A stretch of DNA of 64,000 bases from Nymphalis io. Lineage: Eukaryota > Arthropoda > Insecta > Lepidoptera > Nymphalidae. The notes below the pieces were generated by a model. The model was not told the DNA's origin. It made no database searches and saw only the letters and a list, made by a program, of their open reading frames with translations. The DNA lies in NCBI RefSeq assembly GCF_905147045.1, contig NC_065889.1, positions 11,041,001 to 11,105,000 of the forward strand, in the 5' to 3' direction. The translations under genes were made by a program, and so were the position numbers. Shown in pieces: positions 63,426 to 64,000 of this stretch (positions are counted from its first letter, which is position 1; each line of letters starts with the position of its first letter).

Positions 63426-63775
63426 AATGTAAGACAAATTATAGTCTTATCTTACAGAATTCAATATTCGCTTATAGAATGTAAAATACAAATCCACGAT
63501 ATATTTTACAAGTTACGGGTTTATTTATGCAAACTGCATTAAGATACAAAGTATCGTTGTTCCGTGGTAGGTGTGTGGTACCTTATGGTAATTACCGCAC
63601 CCGAGCGTGCACTAAACCTTACCGCCAATAAATTTTATACTTGCATTTAAGACGGTAAGGTAAAAAGCTTCAAGCGTACTACATTAATATTAGTAGTGTT
63701 TTAACTGATGAAGGTATTTTCTTAATAAATATATTTCTTGTAATTAGTTTTGTTTTTCCTATATTATTAACTATT

Positions 63776-63990
63776 TTTGGTGGTAGGGCTTTGTGTAAGC
63801 CCGTCTACCCAGACGAAATAAAGTAAACTTAATTTACAGGCACAAGGGACATAATATCTTAGTTTTCAAGGTTGGTGGCGCATTGGTGATGTAAGCGATG
63901 GTCAACATTTCTTACAATGCCAATATCTACGGGCATTGGTGACCATCAGCTCATATGCTTGTCCTATCCTATACTATAAAAAAAAATTGA
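63776..63990 (+). mobile_element. Family D retroposon, with internal deletion
   Basis: TTTGGTGGTAGGGCTTTGTG then a jump to AATTTACAGGCACAAGGGAC and an end CTATACTATAAAAAAAAA. Confidence 0.85.
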
Positions 63991-64000
63991 TATGTATTTC

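Overview
The window looks like AT-rich nuclear DNA from a moth or butterfly. The evidence is a very repeat-dense background of tRNA-headed SINEs and Jockey/CR1-like LINEs of the kind found in Lepidoptera, GT-AG introns of up to 15 kb, and two insect-type membrane receptor genes. I cannot name the species. There is nothing prokaryotic and no CRISPR, operon or organelle sequence.

Two protein-coding genes are supported, and they converge. On the + strand, six exons between 11431 and 48571 encode the second half (TM5 to stop, about 339 residues) of a 5-HT2-class serotonin receptor; the exons for the N-terminus and TM1-TM4 must lie before base 1. On the - strand, eight exons between 60072 and 54836 encode most of a sugar-type gustatory receptor (about 384 residues, N-terminal exon not located). 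All splice phases within both models are consistent. One receptor senses an internal amine signal and the other an external tastant; I see no reason to think they are functionally linked.

The rest is mainly intron and intergenic sequence filled with mobile elements. Two LINE families lie antisense to the serotonin receptor gene: LINE-1 (1-803 and 40490-40826) and LINE-2 (19970-22440 and 62833-63105). Family A is a ~300 bp tRNA-headed SINE, B a ~250 bp tRNA-headed SINE, and C a ~350 bp tRNA-headed SINE. Family D is a ~290 bp poly(A)-ended retroposon without a visible tRNA head. A solo LTR with a 4-bp target duplication sits inside a family-D copy at 4551-5144. Several insertions carry target-site duplications that can be read directly.

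Region by region: 1-11430 is upstream intron with LINE-1, D, A, C and the solo LTR. 11431-27024 is the first exon and a 15 kb intron holding the large LINE-2 copy. 27025-37474 holds four exons coding for intracellular loop 3 through TM7. 37475-48381 is an 11 kb intron packed with A, B, C and D copies. 48382-48571 is the last exon and stop. 48572-54835 is intergenic. 54836-60072 is the gustatory receptor. 60073-64000 is repeat-rich sequence upstream of it.

I did not find a new multi-gene system. The more interesting signals are in genome dynamics: near-perfect short inverted repeats, two of which can be shown by comparison with sister SINE copies to be inverted templated insertions; two independent SINE fragments cut at almost the same point; a 19-nt tail shared between family D and LINE-1; and substitutions at normally conserved positions in both receptors.
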